From Circinella minor (taxonomy: Eukaryota > Mucoromycota > Mucoromycetes > Mucorales > Lichtheimiaceae): a stretch of DNA of 64,000 nucleotides. This document shows positions 1 through 11,634 of this stretch, piece after piece. Where the stretch lies: NCBI GenBank assembly GCA_016758965.1, contig JAEPRB010000184.1, positions 16,353 to 80,352 of the forward strand, given 5' to 3'. The notes beneath the pieces were generated by a model, which was not told the DNA's origin, searched no databases, and saw nothing but the letters and a program-made list of their open reading frames with translations. Numbering within the stretch: the first letter of the stretch is position 1; each line of letters opens with the position of its first letter. The position numbers were made by a program, and so were the translations under genes.

Positions 1-1
1 G

Positions 2-763
2 TCATTTTTGACGAATCATTCTACAACTATTCGTACACTTGATTTGTCGTTTTCTATGGATGATGATTTTGAAGATCAAATAATCGAATTACAAGATGAA
101 TGGCGAATGTTACGGGATGTATGTCATTTGAGTGAATTAAGATCATTCACGGTCACTATGAACAATATTCTATGTGAAATTCTGGTTATTCCATTACTTC
201 AAAAAGCACCTCATATCCACACATTACGTTTCTGTGACACTCTCTTACCAATGACCCAAACACTTCAAATGACTCCAGAACTTAGAATGACGCTTGTTCA
301 TCTCCAACACTTGAAAAAACTCGCATTTTCTGGTAATCTATCCAATCATCAAGAAATACAACAACTCTTTCGAATGTTGGCAAATAAAACAAGAAAAGAT
401 TCGACATTGGAGGAAATTGAATTCAGTTGTATTCTCAATGGAGAATTAAGAATGAATGGCGTTTTAGAATTGCTTGGGGATATTCCATCTCTTTCTTCTA
501 TCCTATTGAGTAATATAAACTATTTTCCAGTACAAGAGATGATACGATTATGTGAAAAACTACACCATCATCCTTCGATACGTTCCATTCGTCTTTGTAG
601 AATAGATTGTATAGATGATACAATGCTTGATCGATTGGCTGCTATTAAAGGGCTTGAACGATTAACATTGGAATATATGTCAAATATTACACGATATGGT
701 TTAAACACTGCATTTAAAGGATCATTGGTTAAAATAATAACAAAAAAATGTAAACATATATAA
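2..763 (+). CDS. Leucine-rich-repeat protein, 3' part only
   Basis: The frame is open from the window edge to a TAA at 761-763, so the 5' part lies outside the window and no start codon can be chosen. The translated part (about 254 residues) shows degenerate LRRs: repeated L-x-x-L-x-L spacing such as IRTLDLSFS near the start, LKKLAFSGN in the middle and LERLTLEY near the end. This is the style of the C-terminal repeat domain of fungal F-box/LRR proteins, which select substrates for SCF ubiquitin ligases. No F-box is visible because the N terminus is missing, so the F-box assignment is inference. Codon use resembles the neighbouring genes and there are no breaks. Confidence 0.6.
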   Translation, partial: SFLTNHSTTIRTLDLSFSMDDDFEDQIIELQDEWRMLRDVCHLSELRSFTVTMNNILCEILVIPLLQKAPHIHTLRFCDTLLPMTQTLQMTPELRMTLVHLQHLKKLAFSGNLSNHQEIQQLFRMLANKTRKDSTLEEIEFSCILNGELRMNGVLELLGDIPSLSSILLSNINYFPVQEMIRLCEKLHHHPSIRSIRLCRIDCIDDTMLDRLAAIKGLERLTLEYMSNITRYGLNTAFKGSLVKIITKKCKHI

Positions 764-1359
764 AACGAGAGGAAGGGAGGAAGGGGGGGGTAACTTAGTT
801 TTAAGATTTATGTATAAATATGATAAGACATGTAATAAGTAAGAATAAAAAAAAATTAAGCAGTAAAGTGATCTTACGTATATTTGATTCTCTAACCTTT
901 GGTTTTTTTTTTATTAGAGTACATACTTATGTATTGATACGTAATTGGTTGGGAAACAAATTAATATTACTAATTAGAATTCAATTGGGTGATATAATTG
1001 TTTTTTTTTTTTTTTTTTTTTTGGTACATAATTTTAGAAAAAATGTCAATTTCATGAATATGTATCGATTATAGCACAAATATCATATATAAAAAAAGAA
1101 GCTTGAGAATTATGAAAAAAAAAAAAAAAGGGCTAATAAAAAAACCAACATTTTTGTGAAAAGATTGATAAGGAGTGGGGTTCAACTTATACTAAATAAA
1201 AGAGAGAAAAAGTATATATGAAAATAATAATAATAATGGGTGGATATACAAAAAAAAAAAAAAAAGGATTCAATATAAGAATTTGTTATAGAAGCAATTT
1301 ACAAATAAAAATGGTTTGATGTACAAATAGAGAAGAAAAAAAAAATGTAGTTTTTTTTT
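764..1359. other. Intergenic, convergent 3' ends
   Basis: A+T-rich spacer between the 3' end of the LRR gene and the 3' end of the zinc-cluster gene on the other strand. It contains long poly-A and poly-T runs and no convincing gene. A short reading frame at 820-1074 is mostly poly-T translated as Phe and is rejected. Confidence 0.6.
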
Positions 1360-4252
1360 TTAAGAAGGTGGTAGTGGCCGTGAATTATTATTATTATTAG
1401 TGGATGGCCCAGAAGTAACCGTATTCGTATGAGTAGGAGTTGTAGTAGCTGATGGAGCATTGGCAGAAAAATCATATAACCAAGGTTGTTGTTGTTGTTG
1501 TTGTTGATTTCCTCCTGTTATATTATTTATAGAAAAAGGATTATTATTATGGGTTGTTATTTGAAAACTATTTTGATTCGGTACACGTCCTAAAGCTTGC
1601 ATAGATGCTGCAATATTTTTCGTATTATCCGCTCCTAAAAACCAATTTGTTCTTGATGCTCCATCACTTGTAGATTGTGCAATATCTGCTAAGGATACAC
1701 CACGAAATGGAAATTCTTCAATAGGTGATGATGCAGGAAAAGTTGAAAATCCAGATGATAGGGGTCCATTGACGCCTTGTTGTAAACCCGTCTGTTGTTG
1801 TTGTTGTTGTTGTATATTTGTTGTTGCTATGGGTGTTGTATTAGTAGGCCATTGTTGTTGTCTTACAGCTGATTCAGTAGCAAGCATACGTTGTTTTTGA
1901 TGATGTTGTTGCCAATGTTCATTTTGTGTCGTTTTTAAAGAAGCTTGTTTTTGTCGCATATAATTACTATGCATAGCATAAAGATCACGAATCATAAAAT
2001 TTAATTTATCAGCCATTGCCCAATAAGATCGTACAGTCTATTATTAAACAATAAAAATGAATTATCTGTTATATATATATATACCCCCTCCTCTTTCCCA
2101 TAATACATTTCCTCCAAGATAGAAACAAAAAAAAAAAAAAACTTACTTGTAATAATCCAAAATGTTCAGTAAGTGCAGAACGTGCTTTTTTTGCTTCTTC
2201 AGGTTTTGCAAAAAATGCATTATTGACAACAATCGTGGCTACAGTATACGTTAAATATGTCATAAAAGGAGAAATTAAGAGTATATCATTCTTAATTGTA
2301 ATGACAATATCCGTCACTTTATCCACAGCATCTAAACATTTTTTTGCACTATTATTAAAAAAATCTTTTAGATTTTGTTGTACTACATTTGAATTCATTG
2401 TATCCATAAGTGCTAAAGCAGGTCGATGTAATAAAATAATTAATGTATTATACATGACTTGAATCTAATAAAATAATAAAAAAAAAAGTTTTAGTTTTAT
2501 CTTCTTCTCCCCCAATTTTTTTTTGTTTGTACAACATAACTGCCATCCATCTTGAATTACTAATCCAAAAGAAAAAAAGCTTTACCAACAAATTACGACA
2601 TGCATCTACTGGATTTTCTTTTCGATAGCGTTCAATATCAATAGGTTTTGATTTTAAATGATCAGGTAAACGTTCATACCATGAATCAATTTGTTGATCC
2701 AATTTAATAAATTCTGGATCAGGTCCTTGTTCAGTAGTAAACATTTTTCTTTCACGTCCTCCTCTATTAATAAATGTAGTAACTCTACCCAATAATGAAG
2801 CACCATACACCATTTGTGCTAATGAACCTAATTCACGTTCATTATTGGTATGGGTCTCAGGAGAAGGTCCCACACATGTAGATATACCTAATAAATTACT
2901 ATCTTGTAATGCACGCACATTAAATAGAACAACACGATTGGCATTCACTGTTTCAGTATAAAAATGACCTTTAGACCATCCATCTTCATCACATGGTAAT
3001 AATACTTCACAATCTTCTTCTTGTAAAATTCCTGGTCGACCTGTGGAGGCACTTAAAAATCTATCATAGTAAAATATAATATATAAATCGTTCATTATTT
3101 TAAGATAAGAAAGGTGTTGGGCTGAGGGAAAGGAAAGGTGGTACAAAAAAAATATTCTCTTTACTTGTCAAGTGTAAAAACAGACCAAAAAACACGTCGA
3201 TGTAATTCTTGTTCTGCCCATCGATCTGTTGACATATTTTTCCCAGAATTTTCTTCTAAATCAGGTTCTCTGTTTAACCCGAGTTCTAATGCCATTCTAA
3301 TATAATAATCCAAAAGATAGCATCCTTGATTAATAATAATAATAATATAGTAATATATATACCCAATGATTATAAATGTATATACCTTATTGCCATTCCG
3401 GAATACATCCAACTCCTAAAATAAATAAATGACACACAAATCAGATTGATATTTTATTTTTTATTGAATAGAAAAAAAAAAAACATTTCTTTCCCTTAAG
3501 TTAATAATCAATCACACCATTTTCATCCCTCCCCCCCAAGAAAAAAAAATCCGGTTAATTGATTTTACCTTGGACCCCTTGCACAACCATATTCATGCAA
3601 CGTTAATACAATAAGAGCTTGAACATTAGATAAACTAGGTGTATCAATTTTATTTAATAAAAGTTCTCTTGCTTTTGATGCATATTTTTCACCAGAATGC
3701 CATGGAGGATCTTCTCTTACATCAGGTCGTTCAGAAAATCTGATACACAAAAAAAAAAAAAGAAAAGATAATTGATAAATAAAGATAAAAGAAGTTTAGT
3801 GGGAAGAGAAGAAGAGAGAATGATTACAAATCAAATGATAAACACGTAAAAAAAAAAAAAAAAAGAATGACAAATCCCTCCCCCCCCCAATAAATCAAAT
3901 CAAAATAATCCTATTACTACTATTTTTTTTTCTTAACCAATGACAATGACAATGATGTTTTTGATTTGATTTGATTTAAATAATAATATAAAATGATTTA
4001 CCTTGCAGAAGCAGCTAATATACATAAAATTAAAAATTCAGAACATTTTTGTTCACGAATATCTTGTATTAAAGTTTCACGATGAAAAATAGGTGCATAA
4101 AAATAAATGTATTCAAAATAAAGATCCACTAAATGTAGAATGACATCCATACAAGGTAATAATCCATTTTTTGAATTATAAAGACATGATGTTGAATCTA
4201 AATTAGCTGCACATGCTGTTTGTGCTGCTAATACTTGTGCTTGTACTGCTGC

Positions 4253-4293
<41 letters not shown>

Positions 4294-5017
4294 GATGAAC
4301 TTGTATTTGTTGAACTTGTTGAGTAGGTGAAGCAAAAGAACTGGATGAAGCAAGTGAAGCAGATCGACCATGTTGTTGTAATTCATTACTAGTACTACTA
4401 CTATTCCCTTCGTCTGTTGATCCTGTTCCATTCGTGTTATTTATATTTTTATTATTATTTGATATTGATGTAGAAAGTTCCATGTTATTATTATTATCTG
4501 TTGGTGTGGTTGGTATGATAGTTGTTGTTGTATTATTATTATTATTATTATTAGTAGCAGTAGCAGTAGCAGTTGGAGTTTCACTTGCACGCGTTAACAT
4601 TTTTTCCATTTTATCCAGTCGTTTTTCCAACATTTCAATATAACCTTGTCTTGGACCCCGTTTTTTTACATTAGGATTATATGTACATTGTCTACCTAAT
4701 TTGTCACAATTACCACAAGAAGGTCTTGTACCATCACATTTGATCTATTATTTTTTTTTTAAAAAAAGAGAGAAAATAAACACATATTAGAATATAAAAT
4801 ACACTTGAACATGGAACTAAAAGTTTTGAATCGATGGTATATATATAATACGTTATGGGTTCATAGAGAATAACCATTATATTATAATAGAAATCAAAAA
4901 AGAAAAAAACAAAATGGTTTACTTTTTTTCGTCGACAAACGTCACATGCTTGAGCAAGTCGTTTACGTTTTGGTTCAGGTGCATCGTCTCCATGCGCGTT
5001 TTGTTCAACAGGATCCA

Positions 5018-5018
<1 letters not shown>
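1360..5018 (-). CDS. Zn(2)Cys(6) zinc-cluster transcription factor with fungal-specific TF domain
   Basis: Sequence-specific DNA-binding regulator of the fungal binuclear zinc-cluster class, nuclear. Eight exons join in phase: 5018-4923, 4744-4002, 3739-3569, 3415-3386 (only 30 nt), 3296-3165, 3060-2586, 2464-2147 and 2037-1360, giving 880 residues. The cluster has the canonical spacing C25-x2-C28-x6-C35-x6-C42-x2-C45-x6-C52, with the first intron between C28 and C35. A short coiled coil (about 65-80) follows, then Asn/Thr/Gln homopolymers including a long poly-Gln run. The middle-homology Fungal_trans domain shows LELGLNREPDLEE, LHRRVFWSVFTLDK, FLSASTGRPG and ILLHRPAL. The C-terminal tail is Gln/Asn-rich and disordered. 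Target genes cannot be inferred. It shares a short divergent upstream region with the HAD gene. Confidence 0.9.
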
Positions 5019-5048
<30 letters not shown>

Positions 5049-5460
5049 GTTTGATTTCCGGTTTTATTTGTAAGTTTCTAAGAAAAATAGGTTGATAGTA
5101 ATATAATATTGAATAAATTTGTTATATAAAATAAAACAACGTGGTATAAACAAGGGGGAGAGAGAGAGAAATAAAAAAAAAAAGGTCCAGAAATAGAAAA
5201 TAAAATAAAGAGGGAAAACGTACGTTGGTTACCTATTTAAGACACGGACCCTCTCTCTCTTTCACACACACTTTAACACTCACCCCCAAAAATAAATAAA
5301 TGCTGCGCATTAACATAAATATAAAAATCAAAAAAGAGATGTTACATAACAAAAAAAGATTGTGACAGTTTTCCTCTGAGTTTTTTTTTTCTCTCCCCCT
5401 TTTTCCAAGCTGGGAGAAGTGTGGGGGGGGGGAGAGACGATTGTTTCACTCTTTTTTTTA
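5019..5460. promoter_or_regulatory. Shared divergent upstream region
   Basis: About 440 bp separate the ATG of the zinc-cluster gene (minus strand) from the ATG of the HAD gene (plus strand). It holds a TTA/TAA microsatellite directly upstream of the factor's start (5021-5048), CT-rich tracts (5250-5270, 5390-5405) and a poly-G run at 5422-5431. I see no specific operator. Calling it a bidirectional promoter is inference from orientation and distance. Confidence 0.4.
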
Positions 5461-6449
5461 ATGACAACAAAAATAGTACCCACTACTACTAAAACTTTGA
5501 TACGATCGTTTACTTCTTCTATAATGTCAATGCAACATGGTGCATCGTGTTCTCCTTTAATACTTGTTGATTTTGACGAAACTATAACAACATTAGAAAC
5601 AACGCCTTTATTAGGTCAATTCGGTTTAGATTACCAAAAATCCAAAAATAATAATAATACTTCATTATCTTGGCACTATTTTTTGGATAGTTATATGAAT
5701 GATTATTATCAGATAAAAACCAATTTACCTTCTTCTATCAATATCATGGATCGAATAAAAAAATTACGACAAGCAGAAGAAGCTTCATTAACAAGAATTC
5801 ATTCTCATCATGTTTTTCAAGGTTTAACAAGACAAATGATTTTTAATCAAGCAAAACACTTGGGTCCTAAACTATTAAAACCCAATGTATTGGAAACATT
5901 AAAATCAATAAAGAACAAGAAAGATAATTTACGTATTATTTCAATTAATTGGTCCAAGGATTGGATACGTGGTATATTAAATTCTTGTTTCTTGGATCAT
6001 GAAGAATTATCTTATGATCAAATCTATTGTAATGATTTCATGTATGATAAAGAAGGAATAGCAACAGGTGAAATTCAACCTAACATATTAACTTCTTTTG
6101 ATAAAAAATTCATTATTGATCAAGAAATTAAAAAAGAATCTATAAATAATGAAAAGAAAATTATTTATATTGGTGATTCATTAGGTGATCTTTTACCATT
6201 AGGTAAGTTTTTTTTTTTTAATATCTTTAAAGCATAAACAAAATTCGTTTTAATAATATATATATTATATTAGTTGAAGCAGATACAGGTATTGTTATGG
6301 GTAATAATCAAAGTTTATTAAATTCAATTCAAAATGATTTTCATCGTACTATCATAAATAAAACATTACCCTCCATAACCAATATACCTTCCATATATCA
6401 AGTGGATAATTGGGATCAAATAAAGAAAAGTCAAATTCTTTTTACTTGA
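5461..6449 (+). CDS. HAD-superfamily phosphatase-like protein
   Basis: Haloacid-dehalogenase-fold hydrolase, 305 residues, two exons (5461-6202 and 6274-6449; GTAAGT donor, TTAG acceptor, joined in phase). HAD motif I is VDFDET with the nucleophile and acid at D37 and D39. Motif II is probably RIISINWS. Motif IV is IYIGDSLGDLLPL with acidic residues D239 and D243. The cap is inserted between motifs I and II, as in the phosphoserine-phosphatase/thiaminase-associated HAD group; fungal Cto1-type and plant TH2-type proteins are the nearest families I recall. Substrate unknown. The ATG at 5461 was chosen over upstream near-cognate codons; an in-frame ATG at 5524 would remove a Ser/Thr/Arg-containing leader that might be an organelle signal. 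Confidence 0.75.
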
Positions 6450-6512
6450 TCTCCTTTCCCTGCATAATTAATACAATCTTTTTATAATGAAATCCAATAC
6501 TTCTTTTTTTTT

Positions 6513-8151
6513 TTATCGTGTGGATCCTTCCGTTGAAAGTAAATTTCCATATCCAAATCCCTATACACAAAAACAAGCAATATATTTAGTTTATCAATAT
6601 ATATATATCTCTTGTGATTCCTCCTTCTCGCTCTCTCTCTCTCTCTCTCTTCCCTCTTATTATTCATTTTACCTTGGGTCCATGAAGTTTTGCATGACAA
6701 CCACGACAATATAAATCAAAATCTTTATCTACCATATTCGTCGAACTTAATAATTTTCCACATTCTGTACATTTTAAACAAAATTTATGATATTTATTTC
6801 CTGCACCCATTGCCTATATAATATATATTAGATAGTTAGTTAGTTGGTTTTTTTTTTTTCAATAATTCCGGATATGACTGTGCGGAAGAAATCACCCCCC
6901 TCTTTCATCAATAACTTACAAGTTCTGCAGCATACACTGCTTTTCCACATTTTGTACATGTATCATTTTGAATATGAATATTCACTTTTTTAGGTGTATA
7001 AGAAGTATTTAAATAAGCTGGTTTAGTTGCAATAAAAGGTTGTTGTTGTTGTTGTGGACGAGGAGGTGTTTGTGGTGGTCTATTGGGTAAACTAGGTGCT
7101 GGTGTTGAATTTTGTGAAGATAAAGGTGAATGAGGTGTTGTTGATACGGAAGAAAACGTAGGCTTTGTAGTATTAGGTACTAATGGTTTTGTAGGTACTG
7201 GAGGTTTAGTACCTGGAATAACTTGTTTTGTTGACCAATTGGAAGTCGTAGGTACATGAGATGTTGATGAAGATTCTGTTTCTTTTTGAAATAGAGAAGA
7301 AGAAGGTTTACGAAATGAAAGTGGTGGTGATACTTCTTGTTCACGTTGTTGTTGTACCATAAAAGGAGGTGGTGATGATGATTTACGAGGTGGTAATTGT
7401 GGCGTGTGATTCGTATTTGAAAATGAAGAAGAAGAAGGTTCCGATTGTTGTAATTGTCCTTGTTCTTCTAAAATTTCTTTTGGCATTTTACTTTCTGTAC
7501 TTAAGAAAGAAGCACCTGAAGCTATATAACGTAATATAAGTTTTTTGATTCTTTTTTTTTAATGTGGTTATAATATATATGTAATCTTACCGAATCCATA
7601 ACCCTTAGGTCCCCATTTACGATTATAACATACTTTACAATATGCCTAACAGATATATAATGTTATTATTAGCTTATACATCATAACTCATTACCTATAA
7701 AATAGAAATACCTCATTATCACGTTCTGTCAAAGTAGTTGAATCAAGACGTTTATTACATTCCTATTTTATAAAATAACCCCCCCCATCCCCGAAAAAAC
7801 AAAGAAGTTAATATTTTTTTTTCTTTTCTACTTGTTATACTATATTCTTTGAATGTTTACCTTGCAAGTCAAACAACTACGATGATAAGCACCACCGGGT
7901 CCAATAACCTATATAGACAAACCCACCATCAATTAAAGTTAAATTTATCATAAAAAAAACCCCCCTCCACTTTATTCCAATAACTTTTTTTTTTATTACC
8001 TGTTCGGCCATGTAAACCGCTATTTTTTATAATCAAAATAACAAGTCAATTATTTTATCTTTCTGAAATAATGTAATCAAATCAATAATCAAATTCCTAA
8101 CTCACATTGATGACATCGTTGACATTGAGGAGCTCCTCCAAATACTGGCAT
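6513..8151 (-). CDS. Two-LIM-domain protein with proline-rich linker
   Basis: LIM domains are tandem zinc fingers for protein-protein contacts, often at the actin cytoskeleton or in polarity signalling. Eight exons join in phase: 8151-8106, 8019-8000 (20 nt), 7908-7861, 7762-7712, 7645-7591, 7521-6920, 6813-6673 and 6560-6513, giving 336 residues. LIM1 (about residues 10-70) starts CQRC and continues YHRSCLTCKEC and AYCKVC, ending GPKGYGFG. A roughly 190-residue linker rich in Pro, Ser and Gln carries many PxxP stretches, potential SH3 ligands. LIM2 starts CTKCGKAVY and continues FCLKCTEC and LYCRGC. The C terminus GFGYGNLLSTEGSTR echoes the segment after LIM1, suggesting internal duplication of a LIM-plus-tail unit. 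A specific partner cannot be named. Confidence 0.85.
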
Positions 8152-9467
8152 TTGAATAAATAATGATAATAGTTAAAAAAGAAAGTTATGGAAGAAAACG
8201 GTGTGTTTAATCTTTTTGTGGTAGTTTATGGTTTCGCTGTGTTTTAAAAATTTATGCGTCAAGTTTTGCGGAAGAGGATTCCGTTATTTTTTTTTTTTTT
8301 GGGGGGGGAGGAGGGGATGAGCCAAAAGTTTCTTTGTCATGCAAACAAAAAAAAATAGTATTTTATTGTAGTGTACATTACATTTTTGTTTTTTGTTTTT
8401 GTTTTTATTTTGCGTTTGGAATTATTTGGTTATAAGATAAGGGTTATTTTACCATTATTCCTATGATATATATGTTGACAATATAAATGTAGTTAAAAAG
8501 CGAAAGAGGCGTGTTGATATTATGTTATTTTTTGTATGATTTTTCATTTGTTGTCAATAGTTGAAAAGAATAAAATCATTTATCATCTTATTTTTGAGAG
8601 CCGGGGGAAAAGGTTAAGTTATATCTGTCTTGGTCATAAGATGATAAAAGGGTTTATTACTATTTTTTATTAGTGTAAATAGTAAACAGATTTATCGCAG
8701 TTTATAAAAAAAAAAGGGTGGGGGGAGAGAGAGTTGCATAAAAAAAATAGGCTCTCTTTTTCTTTCACCACTTGAAACATTGTAGACTTTAAAAATGGGT
8801 CAAAAAAAAAAAAAGAGGGTCATGAATGTAACAATAAGACATTGTAAAAGAACTTTTCAATGCTGCATTCCATTCCTTTTTACCATTGTGTATTCCAGGC
8901 GCGCATATTTGGTAAGTTATGAAAAATAAGTCTTGGGCATTGGGAGCTTTATACTGCATTGTTCTCAGAAACTTGAATCATTCATTAAACGATCTAAACA
9001 TTTATTTCTAGTTGATGGCAAAGCATTTAAAAAAGTGTCTTGAATTTAAATACAAAGCATGAAGATTCGAAGAATGCGTGTAACGCTTTGGGTCATTTTA
9101 TGAGGCAACATAATGTTAACCACGCGTTTGCAAAAAAAAAAATCTCCCTTTTTCCCTCCTTCTTGTTGTGCCACAGCCTTTGCGAGTCGCTCTGGGTTAT
9201 TCCAGTCGTTGGAATCTAGGTTCGAGAATACTGGATGCAAATTCAGTGTTTCATGGTCTAAGTCTCAATTACAGGCTTAACACTCAAACAATTGAAGTTT
9301 TGGTAGGTTCTGCATGTTTGGTATTTTTTTTATATGAAGTGATCAGAATACTCATAATATCAAAAAACAGTCTAAAAATTCCAGTAGCACCCCCTACTCC
9401 TTTCTTCCACTAATAAATTTTATTTTTATTGTAAGGCAATTCACACGTATTTGCAATCTCTTGATAA
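8152..9467. other. Upstream region of LIM gene and intergenic DNA
   Basis: Contains homopolymer runs (poly-T/poly-G at 8287-8310, a GTTTTT run near 8385-8410). On the minus strand at 9046-9240 a short frame reads HPVFSNLDSNDWNNPERLAKAVAQ in pieces. It is protein-like but isolated between stops and is probably a transposon remnant. I see no complete gene. Confidence 0.4.
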
Positions 9468-9940
9468 ACTGCTACTATAACTGTTCATTGATACCCGCAG
9501 ATTTATGTTCTCATAGCATAAATGTTTGAAGTGTAGTTATTTTAGCAGATTATATCAGATAATGTTGGTTGTCCTAAGCATGGATCTTTGGCTTAGTACT
9601 AGTGAAGTGTTAGCGGGTGGTCGTTGCTTTAATTAGTGTAAATTCTGGACACAACGTGCATCTACGATACTTGCAAGCTCTAGTAATCATCCATGTTAGG
9701 CCTGTGGGCCGATGCCACTGTAACTGCTCTTTGACACCCGCAGGTTTATGATCTCATAGCATAAACGTTAGAGCTATAGTTACCTTGGTCACGCAGCAGG
9801 CTTTGGTATGTCGTTTGTCCTAAACATGGATCTTTGGCTTAATACTATTGAAGTGTTAGCGGGTGGCGGTTACTATAATTAGTGTAAATTCTGGACGACG
9901 ACGTTTTACTACAGTATCTTGTGGGTCGTGAATATCCTTT
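9468..9940. repeat. Two-copy 246-bp tandem repeat
   Basis: Two diverged direct copies: about 9468-9650 and 9714-9896, offset 246 bp, with the following spacer also weakly repeated. Shared landmarks are CTCATAGCATAAA, CATGGATCTTTGGCTTA, GAAGTGTTAGCGGGTGG and AATTAGTGTAAATTCTGGAC. Within each copy ACCCGCAG near the left end is complementary to GCGGGT near the right end, and GTAACTG pairs with GGTTAC in copy 2, so each unit could fold back on itself. No coding frame is conserved. Identity unknown; possibly a non-autonomous element or a structured RNA unit. Confidence 0.7.
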
Positions 9941-11330
9941 TTCCATGATAGTTCCAACGGTAAGCGCCTTTTTTTGTTTTTATTTACGAGTTTAACCAAT
10001 GGTCTCTTTAATAATATTTTTTTTATTCAGTTTTCTTGCTTAGATTAGATCATTTGTATATATCATAGCAATTTTGTAATTGTAAATGAGCTGGGGCTGG
10101 GATATTGTAGTAATTAAACTATGGTTTTGTTTTATTGATCTATTTAAATGTTTTTTGTTATATTACCATGAGTGATAATTCACAAGGAATTCAGAGTGGA
10201 AGTACATCTGAAGTACGTCACTAGCAAGTGAATATCTGCAAGGATTATTGCAATATTTAGCTTTGATCGTAATACAACAGCATCAGCCTCCGCAATGAAT
10301 ATTATGGCATCAATACATGTGAGGGCACAATATCTTGGTAAATTATTCCTCGAGTTATGGTGCTGCCATTACAAAACGTAGTAAAGAGGGCTACAACACC
10401 CTCTAAGAAACACAGAATACCTGCTAGTAAAAAATATATGGTATCAAGACTAATTACTCGGTGGCCATTACATATTCACCATCTTGCAAAACTTGAAATA
10501 TGGTTGATCATGTTAGTATCCTACAAGCAAAGTTTATAGTTCGGTCGTACAACATGCCTGATGATGCATTATTTCCAACATTACTACCACATGTTCGTCA
10601 AACCAAAGGACTCTGCTCCTATCGAAAGAATAATGTTTGACAGCAACTGGACAATACAACACAATTAGCAAGTAACATGGTAATAACAACCGATCTTAAA
10701 ACAGCCATTAAACAACATCTTAAAACAACACATATACAATCCTGACAACGAAAGCACAGTAAATTATTAAATCAATGACCAGCAATTTAGGGGGGGTTGA
10801 CCCAATCCTATGGCTGTCTATGACACCTACAGTACACATTTTGTGCATTCACTAACTAATTATCGACAACAAGTATGTCATAATTAGCAACAAACAACTA
10901 CAGCAAGTCCCCGTTAATATCATAGGATCATTTTTCAATTTTTTTTTGTGAAAATAAAGGGCTGCGAAAATTAACGGAACATACTATAAAATTTTGTTCA
11001 ACTAATGTGCATATATTGAATACTTCAATTCACTATATCTGTAAAATATCTGAATCTTAATTAATAAATTATATCTATGTGCTTGTTGGCCATCGGTTTT
11101 TGTAACTATCTCTTTTCCTTATTTGAGCACAGCACAACTTTTTTTTTTTTTAAAAAAAAAAAGTGATATAAAGTTCTAATAGCTTCAGACATATTTGCTT
11201 TCTATCTTATTATATTTTTTCGTCAATCTCATATTTTTGGTCTACGTATATACCTTGAAAGTAATACGACAAGACATATTTTATAACGAATACTATGCAA
11301 AGAAAAAAAAAGAATCGTTCTATTTTTATA
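9941..11330. other. Decayed, unassigned sequence
   Basis: Short open stretches interrupted by stops, for example from an ATG at 10169 reading MSDNSQGIQSGSTSEVRH before a stop. The higher complexity at 10170-10900 compared with the flanks suggests an old mobile-element or gene remnant. No family recognised. A poly-T/poly-A palindrome lies at about 11139-11163. Confidence 0.3.
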
Positions 11331-11471
11331 GCTTAATTTACAGTATGAACGATATGATGTTCCCAGGGATTTCTTCTTTTTGCAAAACATATTAGATGCA
11401 TGTAAGACAAGTGCATATGAGTAACAATTTTACACGATCAGTATACTGTAACTAAGATCAATAATTCGATA
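11331..11471. repeat. Dispersed repeat, copy A (partner at 49690-49829)
   Basis: This stretch and 49690-49829 align in direct orientation over about 140 bp: TACAGTATGAA, TTCTTCTTTTTGCAAAACATAT, ACATGTAA and AACTAAGATC-ATAATTCGATA are shared with scattered mismatches. A second match (ACGTAAATCA-TTCATGA) lies further right at 11801 and about 50006, so the two loci probably derive from one larger duplicated segment. Copy A is interrupted at its right edge by the MITE that follows. Confidence 0.65.
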
Positions 11472-11632
11472 CAGCAACATGCCCTTTTTTGCACATCCCC
11501 TCATTTTGCACACCTTTTTGCCAAAACCCCACTCTAATTTCAATATGTTTTCGATCCCACTTTTTGCACACCCCCGGTTTTTGCACTACTTTCGAGCCAA
11601 ATTCCACCTGTGTAAAAAACGGGGTTCAACTG
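11472..11632. mobile_element. 161-bp MITE with CAG..CTG termini and TA target duplication
   Basis: The left end CAGCAACATGCCCTTTTTTG and the reverse complement of the right end CAGTTGAACCCCGTTTTTTA are imperfect terminal inverted repeats. The element is bounded by TA on both sides (11470-11471 and 11633-11634), the target duplication of Tc1/mariner/pogo transposases. The inside is rich in TTTTTGCACA motifs and non-coding. It sits exactly where the dispersed repeat copy A loses similarity to copy B at 49.8 kb, which supports insertion there. Confidence 0.7.
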
Positions 11633-11634
11633 TA

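Noticed and set aside
820..1074. Open frame on + of 84 codons
   Set aside because: Composed mostly of poly-T (Phe) and A+T words, no domain, no upstream signals.
6640..6660. CT microsatellite at 6625-6650 as a regulatory element
   Set aside because: It lies inside the last intron of the LIM gene and is probably its polypyrimidine-type tract.
9221..9250. tRNA T-arm-like GGTTCGAGAATAC
   Set aside because: No 5-bp stem around it, no A or B box at proper distance and no acceptor stem. I found no tRNA or rRNA gene in the window.
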